DNA from: Pantoea latae
GTDB taxonomy: Bacteria > Pseudomonadota > Gammaproteobacteria > Enterobacterales > Enterobacteriaceae
DNA length: 64,000 bases
Assembly: GCF_002077695.1 (NCBI RefSeq)
Contig: NZ_MWUE01000005.1
Span: 101,955-165,954, forward strand
Direction of reading: 5' to 3'
Numbering within the stretch: the first letter of the stretch is position 1; each line of letters starts with the position of its first letter. This document shows, one piece after another, positions 8,426-18,437 of this stretch. The notes beneath the pieces are model-generated. The model was given only the letters and a program-made list of their open reading frames with translations, was not told the DNA's origin and did not search any database. A program made the translations under genes and the position numbers.

Positions 8426-8956
8426 AATTGCTATCCCTGTAGTGAAGCGAGTGCAAGCAGTGTGGTGCAATTCACAAAGGGCGGAAAGGTAGCTTTACTG
8501 ATTGATTTAGCGTGCTTTATTTTTGAATGGCCTGAACGATGCGCAAACTGGCGCTAATCCGAGAGAAGCGTGCGGCGCGGCGCGCAGAAGCTGATATTTT
8601 ATGCTGTTGCGTGGCTGAGGCGCTTTCTGCTGCCAGACGGCAGGCGCGTGCTGAATCGCGCTAAACTCAAATTGCGCGTTAACTGTTTGATCTGCAAGTT
8701 TGATTAATAAGCGGCTGGGTTTTACGGCCGGCGATAGCGAGAAAAAGCGGCTGACTTTCAGATTTGCCGTAAGCAAGGTAACGCGCCCTTAAGCATGTGA
8801 TTTTACACTTAACGCAGCGAGAAAATTAAAGATAAGCTCCTGTTTAATATGCTTTGTAACAATTTCGGCTAGAATATAAACCATTAATGACTGTCACAGA
8901 CAGACAACTTTTTTTAACAATATCGGCTCAGGCAATGGCGCCTTTGGGAGTAGAAA
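8426..8956. other. 531-bp spacer holding the ompR-envZ promoter region
   Basis: No convincing gene is seen here. The right half is AT-rich, unlike the surrounding coding DNA. A tentative + strand promoter for ompR has TATAAA at 8875-8880 (or TAGAAT at 8870-8875) with TTGTAA at 8854-8859, a spacer shorter than ideal. TGTGATTTTACACT at 8796-8809 resembles a CRP half site; the E. coli operon is under CRP control. A small stem CTGTC/GACAG at 8891-8903 is followed by a seven-T run inside the likely leader. The left half must contain the promoter of the YjbE-like gene, which I could not place. Confidence 0.45.
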
Positions 8957-11030
<2,074 letters not shown>

Positions 11031-11031
<1 letters not shown>

Positions 11032-11055
11032 AACAGGCGCGGTGAGAGCCGCGCC
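11031..11055. terminator. Bidirectional terminator between envZ and pckA
   Basis: GGCGCGG (11036-11042) pairs with CCGCGCC (11049-11055) around a 6-base loop. Read on the minus strand the stem is followed by TGTTTTAG, a short U-tract, so it fits best as the pckA terminator; it begins within five bases of the envZ stop and may serve both. Confidence 0.65.
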
Positions 11056-11062
11056 CGACGGG

Positions 11063-12682
11063 TTACAGCACCGGGCCCGCTTTGACCAGCGCGGCGCCTG
11101 CCGCGTTATCGGTGTACTTCTCAAAGTTGGTGATAAAGCGCTGCGCCAGATCGCGCGCCGCTTCCTGCCACTTCTCACTGCTTTCCCAGCTGCTGCGCGG
11201 ATCGAGCGTGGCGGCGTCAAGCTGCCCCAGCGCGGTCGGCACCTGCAGGTTGAACACCGGCAGCGTCTCGGTTTCCGCATCGTCCAGCTCACCGGCCAGA
11301 ATCGCGTTGATGATGGCGCGCGTATTTTTCAGCGAAATGCGTTTGCCGCTGCCGTTCCAGCCAGTATTGACCAGATACGCCTGCGCGCCCGCCGCCTGCA
11401 TGCGCTTCACCAGCACCTCGGCATACTGCGTCGGATGGAGCGTCAGGAACGCCGCGCCGAAGCAGGCTGAGAAAGTCGGCGTCGGCGCGGTGACGCCGCG
11501 CTCGGTGCCGGCCAGCTTGGCGGTAAAGCCAGACAGGAAGTGATACTGCGTCTGCTCAGGCGTCAGGCGCGACACCGGCGGCAGCACGCCAAAGGCGTCG
11601 GCGGTGAGGAAAATCACTTTCTTCGCGTGGCCCGCTTTTGACACCGGACGCACGATATTGTCGATGTGATCGATCGGATAGGAGACGCGGGTGTTTTCCG
11701 TCTTGCTGTCGTCGTCGTAGTCGACGCTGCCGTCTTCGCGCACCACCACGTTCTCCAGCAGCGCGTTGCGGCGGATGGCGCGGTAGATCTCCGGCTCGGC
11801 CTGCTCGGAGAGTTTAATGGTCTTGGCGTAGCAGCCGCCTTCGAAGTTAAACACGCCGTCGTCGTCCCAGCCGTGTTCGTCGTCGCCGATCAGCTGGCGC
11901 TCAGGATCGGTGGAGAGAGTGGTTTTGCCGGTGCCGGAAAGACCGAAGAACACCGCGACGTCGCCCGCTTTGCCGACGTTGGCCGAGCAGTGCATCGAGG
12001 CGATGCCGCGCAGCGGCAGCAGGTAGTTCATCACCGCGAAGAGCCCTTTTTTCATCTCGCCGCCGTACCAGGTGCCGCCGATCAGCTGCATGTTTTCGGT
12101 CAGGTTGAACGCCACGAAGTTCTCAGAGTGCAGCCCCTGCGCCTGCCAGTCGGGGTTGGTGCATTTCGCCCCGTTCAGCACCGTGAAGTCAGGTTTAAAC
12201 GCCGCCAGTTCGCTTTCACTCGGCTGAATAAACATGTTTTTGACGAAGTGCGCCTGCCAGGCGACTTCGGTGACGAAGCGCACGCTGAGGCGTGAATCGG
12301 CGTTGGCGCCGCAGAAGGCGTCCACCACGAACAGGCGCTTGCCGGAGAGCTGGCGCGTCACGCAGGCTTTGAGCTGCTGCCAGACTTCCGGCGACAGCGG
12401 CTGGTTGTCGTTTTTGCCTGTTCCCCGATCGTTCCACCACAGCGTGTCGCGGGTGGTGTCATCGCGGACGATATATTTATCCTTTGGCGAGCGGCCGGTA
12501 AAAATGCCGGTATCGACCGCGACGGCGCCGCTTTGCGTCAGAGTGCCGCGCGCATAACCTTCCAGCTCAGGACGAAGTTCTTCGGCAAACAGCGTATCGA
12601 AATCGGGATTGTGAACCACTTCGGTGGTGTCCTCGATGCCCAAAGCGGCAAGATCTTGCGAGGTCAGGCCGGTAACGCGCAT
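11063..12682 (-). CDS. pckA: Phosphoenolpyruvate carboxykinase (ATP)
   Basis: PckA converts oxaloacetate and ATP to phosphoenolpyruvate, CO2 and ADP, the first committed step of gluconeogenesis. The 539 residues fit the ATP-dependent family (about 540). Visible sites are [15 protein letters not shown] near residues 58-72, [12 protein letters not shown] (manganese and substrate region), the P-loop-like kinase-1a motif [11 protein letters not shown] at 247-257, and the kinase-2 [14 protein letters not shown] lies eight bases before the ATG. It converges with envZ, the usual enterobacterial arrangement. Confidence 0.98.
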   Translation of the reverse strand: MRVTGLTSQDLAALGIEDTTEVVHNPDFDTLFAEELRPELEGYARGTLTQSGAVAVDTGIFTGRSPKDKYIVRDDTTRDTLWWNDRGTGKNDNQPLSPEVWQQLKACVTRQLSGKRLFVVDAFCGANADSRLSVRFVTEVAWQAHFVKNMFIQPSESELAAFKPDFTVLNGAKCTNPDWQAQGLHSENFVAFNLTENMQLIGGTWYGGEMKKGLFAVMNYLLPLRGIASMHCSANVGKAGDVAVFFGLSGTGKTTLSTDPERQLIGDDEHGWDDDGVFNFEGGCYAKTIKLSEQAEPEIYRAIRRNALLENVVVREDGSVDYDDDSKTENTRVSYPIDHIDNIVRPVSKAGHAKKVIFLTADAFGVLPPVSRLTPEQTQYHFLSGFTAKLAGTERGVTAPTPTFSACFGAAFLTLHPTQYAEVLVKRMQAAGAQAYLVNTGWNGSGKRISLKNTRAIINAILAGELDDAETETLPVFNLQVPTALGQLDAATLDPRSSWESSEKWQEAARDLAQRFITNFEKYTDNAAGAALVKAGPVL

Positions 12683-12931
12683 TGACTGCTCCTTAAATCG
12701 TTTTGGTACTGCACAGGCGAATAGTTATAGGTGTCGTACAACAGGCGCCGCACGCGGCTGGGCGGATGCACGATCGCGCGCAGTGTACTCTTCTCAGCCT
12801 GTGGGAAAAGCGTTGTCCGTCAGAAATGCGAACCAGGGCGCGTTAAGGAGCGAAAAGAGCCGCTTTTGAAACTAAAGTTCGCGAAAGCGGGTTATTTTAC
12901 TTTGTAAATTAAGGGGATATCGCGGCAGGGG

Positions 12932-12952
12932 AAAAGGGCGGCGACGCCGCCC
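12932..12952 (-). terminator. Intrinsic terminator after hslO
   Basis: GGGCGGC (12936-12942) pairs with GCCGCCC (12946-12952) around a 3-base loop. On the minus strand it is followed by TTTTCCCC. It lies 13 bases past the hslO stop and closes the igaA-yrfG-hslR-hslO group. Confidence 0.7.
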
Positions 12953-12964
12953 AGGGATGATAAA

Positions 12965-13837
12965 TCAGTGAATGCTGTCGCTGCTTTCGCCTTCCGCGCC
13001 GCCTTTGCGGATCGCTGCAATATCGACCGCGTCGTAGACGTAGTGAGTGCCGCAGTAGTCGCAGTGCATATCGACCTGACCATCCTCTTCGATGATCTCG
13101 TCAACCTCATGCTGCGGCAGGGTTTTCAGCACTTCACCACAGCGCTCGCGCGAGCAGGTGCACTTAAAGCTTACCGGCTGCGGATCGAAAACCGTCGCCT
13201 CTTCCTGATGATAGAGGCGCCACAGCACGTCGGTGGCCGGCAGATCGATCAGCTCTTCGCTCTTCACGGTTTCCGTCAGCGTCGCCAGATGGTTGAAGTC
13301 TTCGGTCTGGGTGTCCTGCGCCGGCAGCACCTGCAGCAGGATGCCCGCCGCGCCTTTTTCATTGGTGCGAATAAACAGGCGCGTCGGCAGCTGCTCGGAT
13401 CGCATAAAGTAATCTTCCAGACAGGCAGCCAGGGTTTCGCCTTCCAGGCCGACCACGCCCTGATAGCGCTCGCCTTTCTCCGGCGAAATGGTGATCGCCA
13501 GATAGCCGGTGCCGACCATGCTTTTCAGCGTGGCGTCCGCCGGAATATCGCCCTTCACGCGCGCCACGCCGCGCAGCTCCTGACGGTTATTGCCGTTAAT
13601 CACCGCCAGCGTCAGCGGCCCGTCGCCCTGCAGCTGTACCGTGATGTCGCCGTCGAACTTCAGGGTGGCGGTCAGCAGGCTGGTCGCCACCAGCAGCTCG
13701 CCCAGCAGCGTCTGCACCGGTGCCGGATAGTCGTGGTTTTTGATAATTTCCTGCCAGGTGTGGCTGACGTTCGCCAGCTCGCCGCGCACGGCCACATTTT
13801 CAAACAGGTAACGATGCAGTTGATCTTGTACAGACAT
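12965..13837 (-). CDS. hslO: Redox-regulated chaperone Hsp33
   Basis: Hsp33 is a cytoplasmic holdase switched on by oxidation: when its zinc is lost, disulfides form and the linker unfolds to bind clients. The 290 residues carry the N-terminal folded domain and the C-terminal redox switch with CTC (Cys226, Cys228) and CDYC (Cys259, Cys262), the four zinc ligands. An extra cysteine follows in SRERC (233). It is downstream of hslR with 19 bases between, as in E. coli, and the gene order suggests shared heat-shock transcription. The ATG at 13837 has a modest ribosome site. Confidence 0.97.
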   Translation of the reverse strand: MSVQDQLHRYLFENVAVRGELANVSHTWQEIIKNHDYPAPVQTLLGELLVATSLLTATLKFDGDITVQLQGDGPLTLAVINGNNRQELRGVARVKGDIPADATLKSMVGTGYLAITISPEKGERYQGVVGLEGETLAACLEDYFMRSEQLPTRLFIRTNEKGAAGILLQVLPAQDTQTEDFNHLATLTETVKSEELIDLPATDVLWRLYHQEEATVFDPQPVSFKCTCSRERCGEVLKTLPQHEVDEIIEEDGQVDMHCDYCGTHYVYDAVDIAAIRKGGAEGESSDSIH

Positions 13838-13856
13838 AAAGTTTCTCTCGTTGGGG

Positions 13857-14264
13857 CTAACCCTGGTCGTCGCCCGTTAATTTAAATTTCAGCAGATCGC
13901 GGCGCTCTTTTTTATCGGGGCGGCGATCGGGATGTGGCATGGTCAGCGCATTCATCTTGCGCGCCAGCGCCACTTTTTCCCGCTTCTCAATGCTGGCGGC
14001 GGTTTCGCTGTAGAGCTGCTGCGCCACCTCCGCCGGACCGCGCTTGTCGCTCAGCGCGGTAACAATCACGGTGCGCTCGTCGTTGCCCTGGCGCAGCGTC
14101 AGCTCCGCCTCCAGCTCCACCAGCTTGCTCGGCTTGCTGCGCTGGCCGTTGTAGTGCACTTTGCCGCCTTCAATCATGTCGCGCGCCAGCGAGCGCGTTT
14201 TGTAGAAGCGCGCCGCCCAGAGCCATTTGTCGAGGCGCACGCCTTCGCTGCTTTTCTCTTTCAT
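13857..14264 (-). CDS. hslR: Ribosome-associated heat shock protein Hsp15
   Basis: Hsp15 binds free 50S subunits that carry a nascent chain and helps recycle them after heat stress. The 135 residues begin with an S4 RNA-binding domain ([32 protein letters not shown]) and end in a long basic helix rich in Lys and Arg ([19 protein letters not shown]). GGGAG lies six bases before the ATG. Between yrfG (12 bases upstream) and hslO (19 bases downstream), it is plainly part of one transcription unit. Confidence 0.97.
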   Translation of the reverse strand: MKEKSSEGVRLDKWLWAARFYKTRSLARDMIEGGKVHYNGQRSKPSKLVELEAELTLRQGNDERTVIVTALSDKRGPAEVAQQLYSETAASIEKREKVALARKMNALTMPHPDRRPDKKERRDLLKFKLTGDDQG

Positions 14265-14276
14265 TGCTGCTCCCGT

Positions 14277-14939
14277 TTACGCCAGCGCGCGGCACAGGGT
14301 GCGAAAATCGCGGACCGCCGCGTGACGCTGGAAGACCTGATCGGGACGCCCGGAGTCGGGATTGCTGACGCCTAAACAGCAGCCGATGCCCCAGCTTTTC
14401 GCGGCGTCGAGAATGGTCTCGTTGTCATCAATAAACAGCGTTCGGGGACGATCAAGTCCGGTATGCTGCTCCACCGCCTGCCATAAGCGCGGGTCCTCTT
14501 TCGGATACCCAAAGGTATGGGTGGAAAGTAATAAATCAAGGTGCGGCGCAAGACCGGTCTGCGCCAGTTTGACATCCAGATTGTACGGATGGGCGTTGGT
14601 CAGCAGGATGGTGCGTTTTCCCGCCTGACGCAGCGCCTGCAAAAACGGCACGGTATCGTCGCGCATCGCCGCCAGGCTGCGTTTCGCAAAGGTCATGGCG
14701 CGAATATCCAGCCCCAGCTCCGCTGCCCAGTAGTCCAGACAATACCAGTTTAGCGTATGCGCCACCGCCTGGTACTTTCCGGCGATCAGCGACTCCGCTT
14801 CCGCCAGTGTAATACCGCGCGTTTCGCTCAGCGTTAGCGGCACATGCTCCAGCCAGAAATGACGGTCGAACGCCAGATCCAGCAGCGTGCCGTCCATATC
14901 CAGCAGCACGGTATCGATTTGCGACCAGTTCAGCGTCAT
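14277..14939 (-). CDS. yrfG: GMP/IMP nucleotidase, HAD family (YrfG)
   Basis: YrfG is a haloacid-dehalogenase-type phosphatase that in E. coli acts on purine monophosphates. The 220 residues show HAD motif I as LLDMDGTLLDL (Asp15 and Asp17 expected to be nucleophile and general acid), motif II ILLTNAHPYN, the Lys of motif III in FGYPKEDPRLW and motif IV TLFIDDNETILDAA. It lies 86 bases after igaA and 12 before hslR in the same direction. Substrate is taken from the E. coli orthologue. Confidence 0.93.
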   Translation of the reverse strand: MTLNWSQIDTVLLDMDGTLLDLAFDRHFWLEHVPLTLSETRGITLAEAESLIAGKYQAVAHTLNWYCLDYWAAELGLDIRAMTFAKRSLAAMRDDTVPFLQALRQAGKRTILLTNAHPYNLDVKLAQTGLAPHLDLLLSTHTFGYPKEDPRLWQAVEQHTGLDRPRTLFIDDNETILDAAKSWGIGCCLGVSNPDSGRPDQVFQRHAAVRDFRTLCRALA

Positions 14940-15025
14940 CAGGCAGGTTCTCCGGTGAAAAGCGGGCGACAGGGTAGCATAAAACAGGCGGGAAGAGGGG
15001 AGGGTGAGAGGCGGCGACGGCCGCG

Positions 15026-17161
15026 TCAGAACATCGAGCGCACGCTCTGCATGGTGCCAAGATTATGATTAAAGCATTTGTCGTAATAGTGCTGAATGTT
15101 CGCCATGCGCTGACGGTTGCGGTGAATGCGGCGCAGCGCCAGTAGACCGTTGATCAGCGCGCAGGCGAGCAATACCGTCAGCAGCAGGGCGGTGCCGAGA
15201 TAGCGCCACATCGCCATCGCATCCGGCTCGTTGTGCAGCGCGATATGACGCGTGCCGTTGGCGTCGACCGACAGGCCGGTGATGATGCCGCTGGCGCTGA
15301 ACGGCGTGTGCAGCAGCATGCCGGAGAGGCGCTGTAGCTCGCGCCACTGCGACGGCGCGTCGAGATCGAACAGCGACACCGTCGGCTGCGGCTGATTCAC
15401 CAGCTGGCGACCCTCGTCGCTGACGATCAGGAAGCCGCCCGGCGGCGGGCTGTTAAGGTTTTCAGCGGCGCGGCGCGTCTCGCGGAAAAAGAAGCTGGAA
15501 GTCGCGGTATTGACCAGATTTTCCAGCGCTTCCGCGCTGACCGGGCGCAGCAGCACGTTCATGCCGTTGAGCTGGCCGGAATCGGCGCGGCGCACCAGCG
15601 TATCCCAGTCTTTGGCGTTGCCGAGATTGACCAGCGCGTTCTTCAGCCGCACGCAATCCTGCTGCTGGCTGCAGAGGTCCTGGGTTTTCAGCACAAGGTC
15701 GGCAAAGTCGTCCAGCAGGATCATGCCCGATTTCTGGATCGCCGAGGCGAGCTGCGGGTTGAGCTTGGGATCGGTGTTGGTTTCTGGATGCAGCTGGCGC
15801 GTGGTGGCGTCCAGCAGCGCCGCGGCTTTGTCGATAATGTCGGACTGCGGCTGAGGCAGCGGCGAGGCGTTGTTCCAGTAGACCGCCGAGCAGTCGAACG
15901 GCATATAGGCGTAGCTGCGGTTGCTCTGATAGTTATCGGGCACGGAACACATGCCAGTGCCGTTGACCTTTAAAATATCGCCGACGTGCAGCGTCTGCGC
16001 CGCCAGCTTGTCCACGTTGTCGACGGCCAGGCTTTCGGTGCCTTTGATCCAGGCCAGGCTGAGTTTGATCGGCATGCTGAGCGGGATCCAGCTCACCAGC
16101 AGCGCCATCACCAGCAGCGAGCCGCAGGCCAGCACCACGTTTTTGCGCCAGCGCTGGATAGGAAAGTTGCGCACCTCATCCTGAAGCGACAGAAAGCGGC
16201 CCTGACGCACCACCTGACGGTTCAGGTAGATCTCGACGTCGGTGGTCTGGCCGAGATCGTGCGCCACATAGGGCAGCCAGTGCGGCGGATAGGCGAGGTC
16301 GATAATGCCCAGCGTAATGTTGCTCTGCTCCTGGTTCGACTCGCCGAACAGGCCCCAGCGCTTGGGCGCGCCGCGCAGGCAGTGGATATCGCGCATGCGC
16401 TTTTGCGCAGGAATGTGAAACAGTGACCAGACGCTGGCGCCGATCATGGCGCAGCCCAGCAGCACCAGCCAGCCCATCAGGCTGGCGGGCACCAGCAGGC
16501 TGACGAAAAACAGCAAAAAGGCGAAGGTGATAGTGACCGCCTCGCGCGTGCCGTCCGGCCGCGTCAGCTGATACTCCTCCAGCGTCTCTTTGCGCACCTG
16601 CAGCAGCTCGACGTTTTCGCTCTCTTCCTTGCGGATCGAGGCGTTGGTCGATCCCGGACGCACCAGCGCCGGCAGCGCCGGCTGGTCCGTGCCATAGTTG
16701 ATCAGCGAGTGGCCGTTGAGCGAGATCACCAGCGGCACGGTCTGGGTGCGGATCAGTTCGACGTAGTTCTCATCGGTGATGTACTGCTCCCAGTGCGGCG
16801 GCAGATGCACTTCGACTTCGTCGAGATAGTAGCGCCACTTGTGCGGATCGTCCGTTGAGAGGCCGTAGCGGGTAATGGCGCGCGTCACGGGATAGACGTT
16901 ACTGCTCTGGGCGGTGAGCGTCAGGTTGTCGAACGCGGGGTGCTTTTCGCCAGGCGTGACGGGACGCGACTGTCTGGCAATCGAGGCGACATATTTCTCT
17001 ACCGCGCGACGTTCGTCATCGGTGAGTTTACGGCAGGGCGGACTGATAAATGGCAGCGGTTTCGCCAACGGCGGACGATGCCGCATAGCGTACCAAAAGC
17101 CGACGCCTGCCAGAGCTGAGCAGACCAGCACTATTATCAATACAATGAGGATTGTGCTCAT
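15026..17161 (-). CDS. igaA: Inner-membrane Rcs repressor IgaA
   Basis: IgaA (YrfF, UmoB) is an essential inner-membrane protein in Salmonella and E. coli that restrains the RcsC/RcsD phosphorelay; the outer-membrane lipoprotein RcsF relieves it. The 711 residues match the family. Hydrophobic segments are seen at the N-terminus (MSTILIVLIIVLVCSALAGVGFWYAM), around 205-245 as a hairpin (FAFLLFFVSLLVPASLMGWLVLLGC), at about 345-365 and near 655-680. The periplasmic part between the later segments contains paired cysteines (GTGMCSVPDNY, PFDCSAVYW, LCSQQQDC), as expected for its disulfide-bonded domain. It is divergent from nudE over a 393-base AT-rich spacer. Confidence 0.95.
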   Translation of the reverse strand: MSTILIVLIIVLVCSALAGVGFWYAMRHRPPLAKPLPFISPPCRKLTDDERRAVEKYVASIARQSRPVTPGEKHPAFDNLTLTAQSSNVYPVTRAITRYGLSTDDPHKWRYYLDEVEVHLPPHWEQYITDENYVELIRTQTVPLVISLNGHSLINYGTDQPALPALVRPGSTNASIRKEESENVELLQVRKETLEEYQLTRPDGTREAVTITFAFLLFFVSLLVPASLMGWLVLLGCAMIGASVWSLFHIPAQKRMRDIHCLRGAPKRWGLFGESNQEQSNITLGIIDLAYPPHWLPYVAHDLGQTTDVEIYLNRQVVRQGRFLSLQDEVRNFPIQRWRKNVVLACGSLLVMALLVSWIPLSMPIKLSLAWIKGTESLAVDNVDKLAAQTLHVGDILKVNGTGMCSVPDNYQSNRSYAYMPFDCSAVYWNNASPLPQPQSDIIDKAAALLDATTRQLHPETNTDPKLNPQLASAIQKSGMILLDDFADLVLKTQDLCSQQQDCVRLKNALVNLGNAKDWDTLVRRADSGQLNGMNVLLRPVSAEALENLVNTATSSFFFRETRRAAENLNSPPPGGFLIVSDEGRQLVNQPQPTVSLFDLDAPSQWRELQRLSGMLLHTPFSASGIITGLSVDANGTRHIALHNEPDAMAMWRYLGTALLLTVLLACALINGLLALRRIHRNRQRMANIQHYYDKCFNHNLGTMQSVRSMF

Positions 17162-17554
17162 GCTTTGCTCAATTCAGCCAAAATCCTGCCTTCACGTTAG
17201 CCAGATGCTCCCAGATAGAACTGTTATTTAAGACAATTTTGGCGGGAATAAACAACTCTGACAAGTTAAATGCCGGAGGAAATAACGCGCAAAATCATTA
17301 AATTAGAAGTTAATGCAGCATGCCTTGTCCGAATGTTAACCGTTAGAAACTGAATTAAACATCGGTCTTTTCTGAATTTTACTCTTCGACGTTGACTTAT
17401 GGCGAAAACGTTAACTGCTATAACAATTCGTTGATATCGTGCGGCGTCGCCTTCTGCCAGACTACGGGTCTAAACTCGCTGTCGCACATTCGCCTGTGGT
17501 CAGGTAAGCTGATTTTTTCCCGGTAGAGCACGGCGTTGAAAGTCTGAGGCTGAT
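17162..17554. other. AT-rich divergent spacer igaA/nudE
   Basis: This 393-base spacer is visibly poorer in GC than the genes on either side and must hold both promoters. An extended -10 candidate for nudE is TGCTATAAC near 17415-17423; no good -35 lies at the right distance. I see no open frame, repeat or strong hairpin. The enterobacterial igaA promoter is not mapped well enough for me to place it here. Confidence 0.35.
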
Positions 17555-18121
17555 ATGAAGAACCCGTTAAAAAAACCTGACATCCTCAATGTGGAAACGG
17601 TAGCGCGTTCGCGTCTGTTCACCGTTGAATCGGTCGATCTCGCTTTTAGCAACGGCGCGCGCCGCGTTTATGAGCGGATGAAGCCGTCGGAGCGCGAGGC
17701 GGTGATGATCGTGCCGATTATCGACGACCAGGTGGTGCTGATTCAGGAGTATGCGGTGGGGCTGGAGACCTATGAGCTGGGCTTTCCGAAAGGGCTGATC
17801 GATCCCGGCGAGAATGTCTTCGAGGCGGCGAACCGCGAGCTGAAAGAGGAAGTCGGCTTTGGTGCCGAGAAGCTGGAGTTTCTCAGCAAGCTCACCATGG
17901 CGCCCTCTTACTTCTCCAGCAAGATGAATATCGTGGTGGCGGAAGGGCTTTACCCGGAGCGGCTGGAAGGCGACGAGCCAGAGCCGCTGATCGAGCATCG
18001 CTGGCCGCTGGATAACCTGCTGGCGCTGCTGCAGGAGCCGGACTTCCGCGAGGCGCGCAACGTCAGCGCGCTGTTTCTGGTGCGCGAATGGCTGGTGCGC
18101 CAGGGGCGGCTGAGCTACTAA
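17555..18121 (+). CDS. nudE: ADP-sugar/NADH-type Nudix hydrolase NudE
   Basis: NudE hydrolyses ADP-containing compounds such as ADP-ribose, NADH and diadenosine polyphosphates in the cytoplasm. The 188 residues contain the complete Nudix box GLIDPGENVFEAANRELKEEVG (catalytic REXXEE seen as RELKEE) at about residues 89-110, after LPFKG-like GFPKG. TGAGG lies six bases before the ATG. Position divergent from igaA and convergent with mrcA is the usual enterobacterial one. Confidence 0.96.
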   Translation: MKNPLKKPDILNVETVARSRLFTVESVDLAFSNGARRVYERMKPSEREAVMIVPIIDDQVVLIQEYAVGLETYELGFPKGLIDPGENVFEAANRELKEEVGFGAEKLEFLSKLTMAPSYFSSKMNIVVAEGLYPERLEGDEPEPLIEHRWPLDNLLALLQEPDFREARNVSALFLVREWLVRQGRLSY

Positions 18122-18185
18122 CGGATACGACATTGCCTGAAACTGGCAGGGCTTTGACTTTTACAGACAGCTCTAAAGCTTGTAA

Positions 18186-18371
18186 GCGGGTGAGATGGAC
18201 CGAAGAGCAAAGCGTCCCGCGACAGGGACAAAAACGCCGGGAGCGTTTTTGAACAACGCAACGCGTTGGCCCGTTTATGGGCGCCCCTCAGGGATGAGGG
18301 GCGTATACGCGCGGGCCGAGCTGGCAGGGATGCCGCTTTTTGCGTCTTTGCGATCGGGCCATCTCGCCCGC
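18186..18371. repeat. Foldback repeat, family 1, copy 1 (186 bp)
   Basis: The element starts with GCGGGTGAGATGG and ends with CCATCTCGCCCGC, near-perfect terminal inverted repeats. Inside are an 8-bp stem (AAAAACGC/GCGTTTTT, near 18230-18250) and a 9-bp stem (CGCCCCTCA/TGAGGGGCG). A second copy in reverse orientation lies at 43902-44084. It sits between the convergent genes nudE and mrcA, just before their shared terminator. There is no transposase and no obvious target-site duplication. I do not recognise it as ERIC, REP/BIME or another named family; it resembles a MITE-like or palindromic unit. Confidence 0.85.
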
Positions 18372-18390
18372 GTTGGCACATTCCAAAATA

Positions 18391-18420
18391 AAAAGGCCGA
18401 CAGCGATGTCGGCCTTTTTT
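18391..18420. terminator. Strong bidirectional terminator nudE/mrcA
   Basis: AAAAGGCCGACA pairs perfectly (12 bp) with TGTCGGCCTTTT around a GCGA tetraloop (18403-18406), with T-runs on both strands. It is the best intrinsic terminator in the window and ends both nudE and mrcA transcripts. Confidence 0.9.
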
Positions 18421-18437
18421 GCTACTCACGGCAGGGC

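Noticed and set aside
8507..8776. Open frame of 89 codons in the ompR upstream spacer, minus strand
   Set aside because: No ribosome site, no signal or domain, and composition unlike the neighbouring genes; probably chance.
8891..8915. Possible attenuator: short stem followed by seven T in the ompR leader
   Set aside because: The stem is only five base pairs with a three-base loop, too weak to claim as a terminator.
18118..18429. Open frame of 103 codons over the family 1 repeat
   Set aside because: The frame is made of repeat DNA and terminator; the matching frame at 43852-44112 is not conserved in length, so it is not a gene.
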